Assembly: GCF_013299175.1 (NCBI RefSeq)
Contig: NZ_JAAFKF010000036.1
Location: forward strand, 1 to 36,084
Length of the DNA: 36,084 nucleotides
Reading direction: 5' to 3'
Origin: Sphaerotilus sp.
GTDB lineage: Bacteria; Pseudomonadota; Gammaproteobacteria; Burkholderiales; Burkholderiaceae_C
Shown: one piece after another, positions 15,322 through 22,986 of the stretch
How the letters are laid out: each line of letters opens with the position of its first letter
Numbering within the stretch: position 1 is the stretch's first letter
Translations under genes and position numbers: made by a program
The notes under the pieces: model-generated
Told to the model about the DNA's origin: nothing
Databases searched by the model: none
What the model saw: the letters and a program-made list of their open reading frames with translations, nothing else

Positions 15322-16650
15322 ATGCGCATGCCCACCCGCCGCGTCGCGGTCATCGGCTCCGGCATCGCCGGCCTGTCCACCGCCTGGCACCTGAGCGCCC
15401 CCGGCCAGGACTGCCACGTCACGCTCTACGAAGCCGGCAACTACCTCGGCGGCCACACCCACACGGTCGATGTGACGCTGCCTGGTGCCGACGGGCGGCT
15501 GCACACGCACGGCGTGGACACGGGCTTCCTCGTCTTCAACCACCGCACCTACCCCGAGCTGCTGAAGCTCTTCGCCGAACTCGGCGTGGAGACCGCGGCG
15601 TCGGACATGTCGTTCTCGGTGCAGGCCGAGCAAGGCGCGCTGGAGTGGAGCGGCTGCAACCTCGACACCGTCTTCGCGCAGCGCAGCAACCTGTTCAGCC
15701 CGCGCTTCCTCGGCATGCTGCGCGAGCTGATGCGCTTCAACAAGCGTGCGACCGCACTGGCCCGCACCGGCAGCGAGGCCCAGCTCGCCCAGTCCATCGG
15801 CGATTTCCTCGACACCGAGGGCTACTCCGACACCTTCCGCCGCTGGTACTTCCTGCCGATGATCGGCTGCATCTGGTCCTGCCCGACGGCGCAGATGCTG
15901 CAGTTCCCGGTCGCCACGATGGTCCGCTTCTGCCACAACCACGGCCTGCTGCAGGTGAGCGACCGGCCGCAGTGGTACACGGTGGCGGGCGGGGCGCGGC
16001 AGTACGTCGAGAAGATGCGCCCGCGCCTGCCGGACGTGCGGCTGAACACGCCGGTGCAGGCGGTGCGGCGGCTGGCGGGCGGTGGAGTGGTGGTGATGGC
16101 GTCCGACGGACAGGTGCGCTACGACGAGGTGGTGCTGGCGTGCCACTCGGACCAGTCGCTGCGCCTGCTCGGTGCCGACGCCTCGCCCGACGAAGCCCGC
16201 GTGCTGGGCGCCATCCGCTACCACCCGAACCGCGCCGTGCTGCACACCGACGTGGCGCAACTGCCGCGCCGCCAGAAGGCGTGGGCGGCATGGAATTACG
16301 AGCACGCGGGCGACGTGGCCACCGAGGACGCCGGGGTCTGCCTGCACTACCTGCTCAACCGCCTGCAGCCGGTGCCGTTCGCGCAGCCGGTGGTGTTGTC
16401 GCTCAACCCGGTGCGGCCGGTGCGCGACGACCAGGTGCTGGCCGAATTCGACTACAGCCACCCCGTTTTCGACCGCGCCGCCATCGACGCCCAAGGCCGC
16501 CTGCCGTCGATCCAGGGGCGGCGCAGCACCTGGTTCTGCGGCGCGTGGACGGGCTACGGCTTCCACGAGGACGGCCTGAAGTCGGGGCTGAACGTGGTGC
16601 GCGGCCTGCAGCACCAATGGGCACATGCCCGCCCGCTGGTGCCTGCATGA
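15322..16650 (+). CDS. FAD-dependent (amine-oxidase-like) oxidoreductase of the lipid cluster
   Basis: 442 aa. The N-terminal dinucleotide-binding motif is VAVIGSGIAGLSTAWHL (about 8-24) with the acidic strand end YEAGNYLGGHTHTV, the pattern of flavin amine oxidase/phytoene-desaturase-like enzymes. RSTWFCGAWTGYGFHEDGLKSG near the C-terminus is the FAD-ribityl motif. This protein family is found next to CFA-synthase-like and DUF1365 genes in many proteobacteria and is annotated as cyclopropane/cyclopropene fatty-acid protein; in Rhodobacter, flavoproteins of such a set take part in furan fatty acid formation. A desaturase or oxygenating step on a membrane fatty acid is therefore the best guess. 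Two in-frame ATGs (15322, 15328) are possible. It is coupled by ATGA to the next gene. Confidence 0.9.
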   Translation: MRMPTRRVAVIGSGIAGLSTAWHLSAPGQDCHVTLYEAGNYLGGHTHTVDVTLPGADGRLHTHGVDTGFLVFNHRTYPELLKLFAELGVETAASDMSFSVQAEQGALEWSGCNLDTVFAQRSNLFSPRFLGMLRELMRFNKRATALARTGSEAQLAQSIGDFLDTEGYSDTFRRWYFLPMIGCIWSCPTAQMLQFPVATMVRFCHNHGLLQVSDRPQWYTVAGGARQYVEKMRPRLPDVRLNTPVQAVRRLAGGGVVVMASDGQVRYDEVVLACHSDQSLRLLGADASPDEARVLGAIRYHPNRAVLHTDVAQLPRRQKAWAAWNYEHAGDVATEDAGVCLHYLLNRLQPVPFAQPVVLSLNPVRPVRDDQVLAEFDYSHPVFDRAAIDAQGRLPSIQGRRSTWFCGAWTGYGFHEDGLKSGLNVVRGLQHQWAHARPLVPA

Positions 16651-17426
16651 ACACCGACGCCGGCCCGGTGCGTGCGCTGATCGGCCACGGCGAGGTGCGC
16701 CACACGCGGCTGCGGCCGGTGCGGCGGGCGTTCCGGTATCCGACGTGGTTCTTGCTGCTGCCGCTGCGCTCGTTGCGCCACCGGCCCGATCCGGTGCTGC
16801 CGCGCAACCGGGCCGGCCTCGTCAGCTTCCACGACCGCGACCACGGCGACGGCGGCCCGGACGCGCTCGCGTGGTTCGAGCGCCTGCTGGCCGACGAGGG
16901 CATCGCCGACGCCGACGGCGAGGTCTGGCTCCACACCTACCCGCGCGTGCTCGGCTACACCTTCAAGCCGGTGAGTTTCTGGTACGCGCACCGGGCGGAC
17001 GGGTCGCTGCGGGCCATCGTCGCCGAGGTCAACAACACCTTCGGCGAGCGGCATTGCTACCTGCTGACGGGCACGGCCGATGCGCCGCTCGGCTGGGGCG
17101 GCGAGCTGCGCGCGGCCAAGGTCTTCCACGTCTCGCCCTTCTGCGCCACCGAGGGCGGCTACCGCTTCCGCTTCTTCCGCACCACGGAGCGCACCGTGGC
17201 CCGCATCGACCACGACGACGCCACCGGCCAGCCGCTGCTGCAGACCAGCGTCAGCGGCCGGCTCGCGCCGCTGACCCGCGGTGCCTTGCACCAAGCCTGG
17301 CTCGGCAACCCGCTGCTCACGCTGGGCGTGGTGGCGCGCATCCACTGGCAGGCGCTGCAGCTCTGGTCGCAGCGCGTGCCCTTCTTCCGCAAGCCGGTGC
17401 CGCCCGCGGCGCTGGTCAGTCGCTGA
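16647..17426 (+). CDS. DUF1365 protein
   Basis: 259 aa. Family features: an early LIGHGEVRHTRLRPVRRAF, then WLHTYPRVLGYTFKPVSFWYAHR, VAEVNNTFGERHCYLL and AKVFHVSPFCATEGGYRFRF, all typical of DUF1365 (PF07103). No enzyme activity is established for the family as far as I know; its constant company is a CFA-synthase-like methyltransferase and an FAD oxidoreductase, as here. The start codon ATG overlaps the stop of the FAD gene (ATGA), implying translational coupling. There is no signal peptide; the hydrophobic patch TWFLLLPLRSL near residue 35 may give membrane contact. Large, longer open frames in this region are GC-driven artefacts. Confidence 0.9.
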   Translation: MNTDAGPVRALIGHGEVRHTRLRPVRRAFRYPTWFLLLPLRSLRHRPDPVLPRNRAGLVSFHDRDHGDGGPDALAWFERLLADEGIADADGEVWLHTYPRVLGYTFKPVSFWYAHRADGSLRAIVAEVNNTFGERHCYLLTGTADAPLGWGGELRAAKVFHVSPFCATEGGYRFRFFRTTERTVARIDHDDATGQPLLQTSVSGRLAPLTRGALHQAWLGNPLLTLGVVARIHWQALQLWSQRVPFFRKPVPPAALVSR

Positions 17427-17453
17427 CCCGCAACCGACCCGATCCGACGCACC

Positions 17454-18716
17454 ATGAACGCTCCCGCCCGATCCGACTCCGCTGTCTGTGCCGGCTTGCC
17501 GATGGGCCACACGCCCCCCGCGCTGATGCTGCCCGCTGGCGCCCCGGCCGCCGCCCGCGCCGTCTACCGCCTGCTGCAGAAACTCCCCTGCGGCACGCTC
17601 GACCTGCAGTGGCCGGACGGCGCGCACTGCCGTGTCGGCCACGGCGCCGCGCCCCATGCGGCGATCGTGGTCAAGGACTGGTCGCTGTTCTCGGCCGTGC
17701 TGAAGTCGGGCGACATCGGTTTCGCGGAAACCTGGATCGCCGGCGGCTGGCACACGCCCGATCTGCCGGGCCTGCTGCGCTTCCTGCTGGCCAACCGGGA
17801 GGCGGTCGATCGGCTGATTTTCGGCAACTGGTGGGGCTCGCTGCTCTACCGCCTGCGCCACCTGCGCAACCGCAACAGCCGCGCCGGCAGCCAGCGCAAC
17901 ATCCATGCCCACTACGACCTCGGCAACGCCTTCTACCGGCTGTGGCTGGACGAGACGATGAACTATTCCAGCGCGTGGTTCGGCGGCGACCACACGCAGC
18001 CACTGCCCGACGCGCAGCACGCCAAGGTGCGCCGCGCCCTGCAGCAAGCGCGTGTGCAACCGGGCGACCGCGTGCTGGAGATCGGCTGCGGCTGGGGTGC
18101 GCTGGCGGAAAAGGCCACCCGCGACTTCGGCGCCCATGTCACCGGCGTCACGCTGTCCACCGAGCAGCTCGCCTGGGCCAACGGGCGCATGGCCGCCAAT
18201 GGCACCGCCCACCAGGCCGACCTGCGCCTGCAGGACTACCGCGATATCACCGACCCGCCGTTCGACGCCGTGCTGTCGATCGAGATGTTCGAGGCGGTGG
18301 GGCGCGCCTACTGGCCGTCGTACTTCGAGACGGTGGCGCGCTGCCTGAAGCCGGGCGGGCGCGCCTGCATCCAGAGCATCACGATCCGCGACGACCTGTT
18401 CGACCGCTACGTGCGCTCCACCGACTTCATCCAGCAGTACATCTTCCCCGGTGGCCTGCTGCCCAGCGATGCCGAGTTCCGCAAGGCGGCCGAACGCGCC
18501 GGGCTGGTGGTGGAAGAGGCCATGGCGTTCGGCCCGGACTACGCCGAGACGCTGCGCCGCTGGCGGACGGACTTCCACGCGCAGGCGGAGAAGGTGCAAC
18601 GCCTGGACTTCGACACGCCGTTCATGCGGACGTGGGATTTCTACCTCGCCTACTGCGAAGCGGCCTTCGACACCGGCAACACCAACGTCGTGCAGTACAC
18701 GCTGAGGCGGCCATGA
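17454..18716 (+). CDS. cyclopropane-fatty-acyl-phospholipid-synthase-like methyltransferase
   Basis: 420 aa. The CFA synthase signature HAHYDLGNAFYRLWLDETMNYSSA begins about residue 151. The SAM-binding motif is VLEIGCGWGALAEKA (about 197-211), and IEMFEAVGRAYWPSYF and STDFIQQYIFPGGLLPS are also family features. The known family reaction is transfer of a methyl carbon from SAM to the double bond of an unsaturated acyl chain in phospholipid, giving a cyclopropane or, in relatives, a methylated chain that can lead to furan fatty acids. With the FAD oxidoreductase and DUF1365 genes before it, the product may be something other than a plain cyclopropane. It starts 27 bases after DUF1365 and is ATGA-coupled to the next gene. 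Confidence 0.93.
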   Translation: MNAPARSDSAVCAGLPMGHTPPALMLPAGAPAAARAVYRLLQKLPCGTLDLQWPDGAHCRVGHGAAPHAAIVVKDWSLFSAVLKSGDIGFAETWIAGGWHTPDLPGLLRFLLANREAVDRLIFGNWWGSLLYRLRHLRNRNSRAGSQRNIHAHYDLGNAFYRLWLDETMNYSSAWFGGDHTQPLPDAQHAKVRRALQQARVQPGDRVLEIGCGWGALAEKATRDFGAHVTGVTLSTEQLAWANGRMAANGTAHQADLRLQDYRDITDPPFDAVLSIEMFEAVGRAYWPSYFETVARCLKPGGRACIQSITIRDDLFDRYVRSTDFIQQYIFPGGLLPSDAEFRKAAERAGLVVEEAMAFGPDYAETLRRWRTDFHAQAEKVQRLDFDTPFMRTWDFYLAYCEAAFDTGNTNVVQYTLRRP

Positions 18717-19279
18717 GGACCACCCGCCGTCAGTCGCTGACCGTGCTGGCCGCGCTGCCGGGTCTGCTGGCGCTGGCGGCCTCGGCGCAGGGCACGAGCG
18801 AGCCGCCGGCGGAGGTCCGCGCGGCGCTGCCAGGGGCGCGGCTGCAGGGGCAGATGCGCTTTCGCTGGCTCGGCCTGACGGTCTACGACACCCGGCTGTG
18901 GGTGGCGGGCGAGCCGATCAGCGCGCAGGACTACGCCGGACGCTCCTTCGCGCTGGAGCTGCTCTACGCCCGCGCGCTGGACGGCGCCCGCATCGCCGAC
19001 CGCTCGCTCGACGAGATGCGCCGCCTCGACCGCGTCGAGGACCGGCAGGCCGGCGACTGGCGCGCGGCGATGGTGGCGGCCTTCCCGGACGTGGTCAGCG
19101 GCGACCGCCTCACGGGGCTGCACCAGTCGGGCCGCGGCGCCCGCTTCTTCCACAACGCCCGCCCGACCCGCGAGGTGGCGGACACCGAGTTCGCCCGCCT
19201 GTTCTTCGGCATCTGGCTCTCGCCGCGCAGCCCGGAGCCGGCACTGCGGCAGGCGCTGCTGGGCAGCGGGGCGGGATGA
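18713..19279 (+). CDS. exported chalcone-isomerase-like protein
   Basis: 188 aa with a twin-arginine-like or Sec signal (MRTTRRQSLTVLAALPGLLALAASA). The body, GQMRFRWLGLTVYDTRLWV, then FALELLYARALDGARIADRS, GDWRAAMVAAFPDVVSGDRL and FARLFFGIWLSPRSPEPALRQALLG, matches the bacterial chalcone-isomerase-like domain (a lipid/fatty-acid-binding fold). Bacterial members are not known to isomerise chalcones; fatty-acid binding is the known property of the fold. The likely role here is periplasmic handling of the modified lipid (inference). ATGA overlaps join it to the CFA-like gene before and the MFS gene after. Confidence 0.85.
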   Translation: MRTTRRQSLTVLAALPGLLALAASAQGTSEPPAEVRAALPGARLQGQMRFRWLGLTVYDTRLWVAGEPISAQDYAGRSFALELLYARALDGARIADRSLDEMRRLDRVEDRQAGDWRAAMVAAFPDVVSGDRLTGLHQSGRGARFFHNARPTREVADTEFARLFFGIWLSPRSPEPALRQALLGSGAG

Positions 19280-20547
19280 CCACCGCTGCGGCGTCCGGCG
19301 TCCTGAAGGGGGCTGCGTATGGCGCGCTCGGGCTGCCGCTGGCGTTTGTGGCACTGCCGCTGTATGTCGTGCTGCCGAACCACTACGCGGCGCAGTTCGG
19401 GGTGCCGCTGGCGGCGCTGGGCGTGTTGCTGCTGGCGGTGCGGGCGTTGGATGCGCTGGTGGATCCGTGGATCGGGCGCTGGGTCGATGCGCTGCTGGGT
19501 GGGGCGCTCGGGCGGGTCTGGGGTGTGCTCGGGCTGGCGGCGCTGGGGCTGGTCGCCGGGTTGACGGGCTTGTTCTTCCCGCCGGCGAGCGTGCGTGGGT
19601 CGTCCACGGCGCTGCTGGCGTGGTGTGGCGCGCTGCTGGTGGGAACGTACCTGGCCTACAGCGTCGCCAGCGTGCTGCACCAGAGCTGGGGCGCGCGCCT
19701 CGGCGGCGGTGATGCGGCGCAGGCGCGCTGGGTGGGCTGGCGCGAAGGAGCGGCGCTGGTGGGCGTGGTGTTGGCGAGCGTGCTGCCGTCGGTGGCGGGC
19801 TTGTCGGTGATGGTCATGGTGCTCGCGCTGGCGCTGGTCGTGGCGTTGCTGGTGTTGACGTGGGCGCCGCGGCCGGTGCTGCGCAGCCGGGTGGCTGCAC
19901 CGCTGTCGATGGACGCGCCGTGGCGGGTCGCCGGGTTCCGCCGGCTGGTCGCGGTGTTCCTGCTCAACGGCATTGCCAGCGCGGTGCCGGCCACGCTGGT
20001 GCTGTTCTTCGTGCGGGACCGCCTGCAGGCGCCGGCGCTGGAAGGGGCGTTCCTCGCGGCGTATTTCGTCGCCGGGGCGGTGTCGCTGCCGCTGTGGGTG
20101 CGGGGCGTGGCACGCTGGGGGCTGGTGCGGACGTGGGCGGCGGGCATGGTGCTGGCCGTGGTCACGTTCGTCGGCGCGCTGGCGCTGGGCCGCGGGGACA
20201 CGGGCGGCTTCTTTGCGGTGTGCCTGTCCAGCGGGCTGGCGCTGGGCGCGGATCTGGTGGTGCCCGGCGCGCTGCTGGCCGGTGTGGTGCGCCGCAGCGG
20301 GCAGGGCGGGGCGGCCGAGGGCGCGTTCTTCGGCTGGTGGAACAGCGCCACCAAGCTCAATCTGGCGTTGGCCGCGGGGCTGGCGCTGCCGGCCTTGCAG
20401 TGGGCCGGCTATGCCCCTGGCAGCCGCGATGCCGCCGCGCTGTGGTCGCTGAGCCTGGCGTATGCCGGGCTGCCGTGTGTGTTGAAACTGCTGGCGCTGG
20501 GGGCCTTGTGGCGCCTGCGCCGGGTGCTCGAAGGAGAGATGCCATGA
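19276..20547 (+). CDS. MFS transporter (GPH/glycoside-pentoside-hexuronide-like)
   Basis: 423 aa, about twelve hydrophobic segments. Early residues YGALGLPLAFVALPLYVVLPNHYAAQFG and RALDALVDPWIGRWVD (the DxxxDPxxG pattern of GPH-type carriers) place it in this MFS branch; GWREGAALVGVVLASVLPS and FFGWWNSATKLNLALAAGLALP agree. Such carriers are regularly part of the light/singlet-oxygen lipid gene set, where the substrate is not known; a lipid or lipid precursor is possible. ATGA overlaps on both sides imply tight coupling with the chalcone-isomerase-like and DUF3833 genes. Confidence 0.9.
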   Translation: MTTAAASGVLKGAAYGALGLPLAFVALPLYVVLPNHYAAQFGVPLAALGVLLLAVRALDALVDPWIGRWVDALLGGALGRVWGVLGLAALGLVAGLTGLFFPPASVRGSSTALLAWCGALLVGTYLAYSVASVLHQSWGARLGGGDAAQARWVGWREGAALVGVVLASVLPSVAGLSVMVMVLALALVVALLVLTWAPRPVLRSRVAAPLSMDAPWRVAGFRRLVAVFLLNGIASAVPATLVLFFVRDRLQAPALEGAFLAAYFVAGAVSLPLWVRGVARWGLVRTWAAGMVLAVVTFVGALALGRGDTGGFFAVCLSSGLALGADLVVPGALLAGVVRRSGQGGAAEGAFFGWWNSATKLNLALAAGLALPALQWAGYAPGSRDAAALWSLSLAYAGLPCVLKLLALGALWRLRRVLEGEMP

Positions 20548-21101
20548 ACACCATGAACGTGACCCGATCGGTGCAGCGCCTCGCCGTGGCCGCTGCAGCC
20601 GCTTTGGCAACCCTGCTGGCCGCCTGTGCCGGACCCCAGGTGGACGACTACGCCCGCGAGACGCCCAAGCTCGTGCTGCGCGACTACTTCAACGGCCCGA
20701 TGACCGCCCACGGTGTCTTCACCGACCGCTCCGGCAAGGTGGCACGCCGCTTCACTGTCCGCATGGTCGGGCGCTGGAGCGGCAACGAAGGCGTGCTCGA
20801 AGAGGACTTCACCTACAGCGATGGCCAGACCGAGCGCCGCGTCTGGCGCCTGACCGATCTGGGCGACGGCCGCTACACCGGACGCGCCGCCGACGTGCTG
20901 GGCGAAGCGCAGGGCCGTGCGGCGGGCAACGCGCTGCGCTGGCAGTACACGCTGAAGCTGCCCGTCGATGGCAAGACCTACGAGGTGCAGTTCGACGACT
21001 GGATGTACCTGATGGACGACAAGGTGATGCTCAACAAGGCGGTGATGAGCAAGTTCGGCCTCCGCCTCGGCGAGGTCACGCTGGCCTTCCACAAGCCCTG
21101 A
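20544..21101 (+). CDS. DUF3833 lipoprotein
   Basis: 185 aa. The N-terminus is a lipoprotein signal with lipobox LLAAC (Cys near residue 28), so it is probably anchored in a cell-envelope membrane. The mature protein starts with LVLRDYFNGPMTAHGVFTDRSGKV, and EEDFTYSDGQTERRVWRL and GNALRWQYTLKLPVDGKTYEVQFDDWMYLMDD follow; these are DUF3833 (PF12915) features, a lipocalin-like beta-barrel type. Function is not established. AAGGAGA (20531-20537) is a strong ribosome site for this start, and the ATG overlaps the MFS stop codon. The family keeps company with CFA-like, DUF1365 and SDR genes, as seen here. Confidence 0.88.
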   Translation: MNTMNVTRSVQRLAVAAAAALATLLAACAGPQVDDYARETPKLVLRDYFNGPMTAHGVFTDRSGKVARRFTVRMVGRWSGNEGVLEEDFTYSDGQTERRVWRLTDLGDGRYTGRAADVLGEAQGRAAGNALRWQYTLKLPVDGKTYEVQFDDWMYLMDDKVMLNKAVMSKFGLRLGEVTLAFHKP

Positions 21102-21129
21102 ACCCGCATCCGCACCTGCAGGAATCCCC

Positions 21130-21903
21130 ATGTCCATCAACCAACCTCTGCGCGACTGGACCGGGCGCGTCGTCTGGATCGTGGGCGCCTCGTCCGGCAT
21201 CGGGCTTGCCACGGCGGAGCTGCTAGCGCGGCGTGGTGCCAAGGTGGTCGTCTCGGCGCGCAAGGTGGAGCCGCTGCAAGCCTTCGTCGCTGCGCATCCC
21301 GGCGCGCTGGCGCTGCCGCTCGACGCCGCGGCTCCGGGGGCGCTGAAGGCCGGCATGGCGCAACTGCTGGCGCAGCACGGGCGGCTGGATCTGGCCGTCT
21401 ACTGCGCTGGCCATTATCTGCCGGTGCGTGCCACCGCCTACGATCTCGACGAGGTGATCCGCCACCAGGACATCAACGTCACCGGCGCGATGCGCATGCT
21501 CGACGCCGTGCTGCCCACGCTGCTCGCCCAGCACAGCGGCCACATCAGCCTCGTCGCCAGCGTGGCCGGCTACCGCGGCTTGCCGCAGGCGCTGGCGTAT
21601 GGCCCGACCAAGGCGGCGCTCATCAACATGGCCGAGGTGCTGCAGATGGACCTGAAACCCAGCGGCATCGACGTGTCCGTCATCAACCCCGGCTTCGTCG
21701 AGACCCCGCTGACCGCGCAGAACACCCACCCGATGCCTGCGCTGATCACCCCGGAAGTCGCCGCCGAAGAGATCCTGAAGGGCTGGGCGCGGGGTGCGTT
21801 CGAGATCCATTTTCCGAAGCGGTTCAGCCGGGTGCTCAAGCTGCTGGGGTTGCTCGGGGATCGGTGGTATTTCTCGCTGGTGCGCCGCGCCACGCGGCTG
21901 TGA
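21130..21903 (+). CDS. short-chain dehydrogenase/reductase
   Basis: 257 aa classical SDR. The cofactor motif is VVWIVGASSGIGLATAELLARRG (TGxxxGxG type, with GASSGIG), the NNAG-equivalent is YCAGHY, and the catalytic residues are Ser in LVASVAGYRG and Tyr-x3-Lys in YGPTKAALIN. It also has INPGFVETPLT after the active site. The preference of NADP is suggested by SARKVE after the second strand. The substrate is unknown. It lies 28 bases after DUF3833 and 10 before the NTF2-like gene, at the end of the lipid cluster, so it may act on the same lipid or aldehyde intermediates. Confidence 0.93.
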   Translation: MSINQPLRDWTGRVVWIVGASSGIGLATAELLARRGAKVVVSARKVEPLQAFVAAHPGALALPLDAAAPGALKAGMAQLLAQHGRLDLAVYCAGHYLPVRATAYDLDEVIRHQDINVTGAMRMLDAVLPTLLAQHSGHISLVASVAGYRGLPQALAYGPTKAALINMAEVLQMDLKPSGIDVSVINPGFVETPLTAQNTHPMPALITPEVAAEEILKGWARGAFEIHFPKRFSRVLKLLGLLGDRWYFSLVRRATRL

Positions 21904-21913
21904 GGACCACGCC

Positions 21914-22363
21914 ATGACCTTGCCGACACTGCGCCATCCGGACCCCCGCGTCGCCCGCGTGATCACCTTCTTCGAGCAGCTCGCGCCCGCCGACCTGGAC
22001 CGGCTGGGCGAGGTCTACGCCGCCGACGCGCGCTTCAAGGATCCGTTCAACGAGGTCCACGACATCCCCGGCATCCGCCGCGTCTTCGCGCACATGTTCG
22101 ACAGCCTCGGGGCGCCGCGCTTCGTCGTGCGCGACGTGATCGCGCAGGGCGACCAGTGTTTCCTGACCTGGGACTTCCTGTTCGAGGCGCCGCGCCTCGG
22201 CCCCGGCACCGTGACCATCCACGGCGGCTCGCACCTGCGCTTCGGCGCGGACGGCCGGCTGGTGCTGCACCGCGACTACTGGGACGCGGCGGAGGAGCTG
22301 TACGAGAAGCTGCCGGTGGTCGGCGGGCTGATGCGCTGGCTCAAGCGCCGCGCGGCGGGGTGA
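21914..22363 (+). CDS. NTF2-like (SnoaL-type) protein
   Basis: 149 aa. VITFFEQLAPADLDRLGEVYAADARFKDPFNEVHDIPGI is the typical first half of an NTF2-like/SnoaL fold with the aromatic pocket, and RFVVRDVIAQGDQCFLTWDFLFE followed by GGSHLRFGADGRLVLHRDYWD completes it. Members bind or isomerise small hydrophobic molecules, but many have no known activity. It starts 10 bases after the SDR gene and is the last gene of the run that begins at the peroxidase; the next gene is convergent. I see no terminator hairpin behind it. Confidence 0.87.
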   Translation: MTLPTLRHPDPRVARVITFFEQLAPADLDRLGEVYAADARFKDPFNEVHDIPGIRRVFAHMFDSLGAPRFVVRDVIAQGDQCFLTWDFLFEAPRLGPGTVTIHGGSHLRFGADGRLVLHRDYWDAAEELYEKLPVVGGLMRWLKRRAAG

Positions 22364-22381
22364 GCGTTCCCACGGCGTGCG

Positions 22382-22852
22382 TCACTGCGGCGGATCGTCC
22401 GAGTTCGCCTGCCCTTCGGAGAGGGTATGGAGCTGGAACCTGCCGTCTGCCGTGACCAGCCAGACCTCCGGGTAGACCACGCTCTTCATGCCGCGTGGCG
22501 GCGGCGGATAGGGCTCGGCCGCGTAGACCATGCGCTGTATCCATGGCACGACTTCCTGCGCAGCGGCGGGGTAGCGCATGATCCGCAGATCCGTGACACG
22601 GCCACGGCTGTCGATGGTGGTGCGGAACGCGGCGATCGCGTAGAGCATGGGGGGCAGCTTGCCGTCGAAGACGTGCGGCCAGTAGCGCATGTAGAGGTGG
22701 CGTGCGCCTTCGATGCGGTAGTCGCTGGCGTTGCGGGCCGCGCCGGTGCTGAGGCTGGCGATGTCGTCGAGCGGCTGGGGTGCAGGTGCTGTCTGGAACT
22801 GGGCGAATGCCGGCAGGCAGGCCAGTGCCCAACCTGCCAGCAACCCCATCCC
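22382..22852 (-). CDS. exported TonB-C-terminal-like small protein
   Basis: 156 aa from the ATG at 22852, chosen because it gives a signal peptide (MGLLAGWALACLPAFAQ); an open frame continues about 37 codons upstream without recognisable sequence. The region LPPMLYAIAAFRTTIDSRGRV, then TDLRIMRYPAAAQEVVPWIQRMVYAAEPYPPPP, resembles the C-terminal domain of TonB/TolA-type proteins (strand, DxxGxV turn, helix, PxPxxP). There is no N-terminal membrane-spanning TonB part, so it would be a free periplasmic domain of unknown job. The downstream neighbour on the other strand ends 18 bases away. Confidence 0.75.
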   Translation of the reverse strand, partial: GMGLLAGWALACLPAFAQFQTAPAPQPLDDIASLSTGAARNASDYRIEGARHLYMRYWPHVFDGKLPPMLYAIAAFRTTIDSRGRVTDLRIMRYPAAAQEVVPWIQRMVYAAEPYPPPPRGMKSVVYPEVWLVTADGRFQLHTLSEGQANSDDPPQ

Positions 22853-22986
22853 CCACACGCACCATGGCTGCTGCGGGCTTTCTTGGTGTTCTCGGCCGCG
22901 AGACGGCCGGATTCCACAGAGTCTAGCGATCACTTGCGCAGTTCCGGTGTGCATAGTTGGCAAACAGCGGTGCGGCCTGGGCGGCT

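Noticed and set aside
14748..19279. Two open frames of nearly 900 codons covering the peroxidase to chalcone-isomerase-like region
   Set aside because: Parts of them coincide with real genes in the same frame (DUF1365; chalcone-isomerase-like), but the upstream parts are low-complexity Arg/Ala/Gly and overlap well-supported genes.
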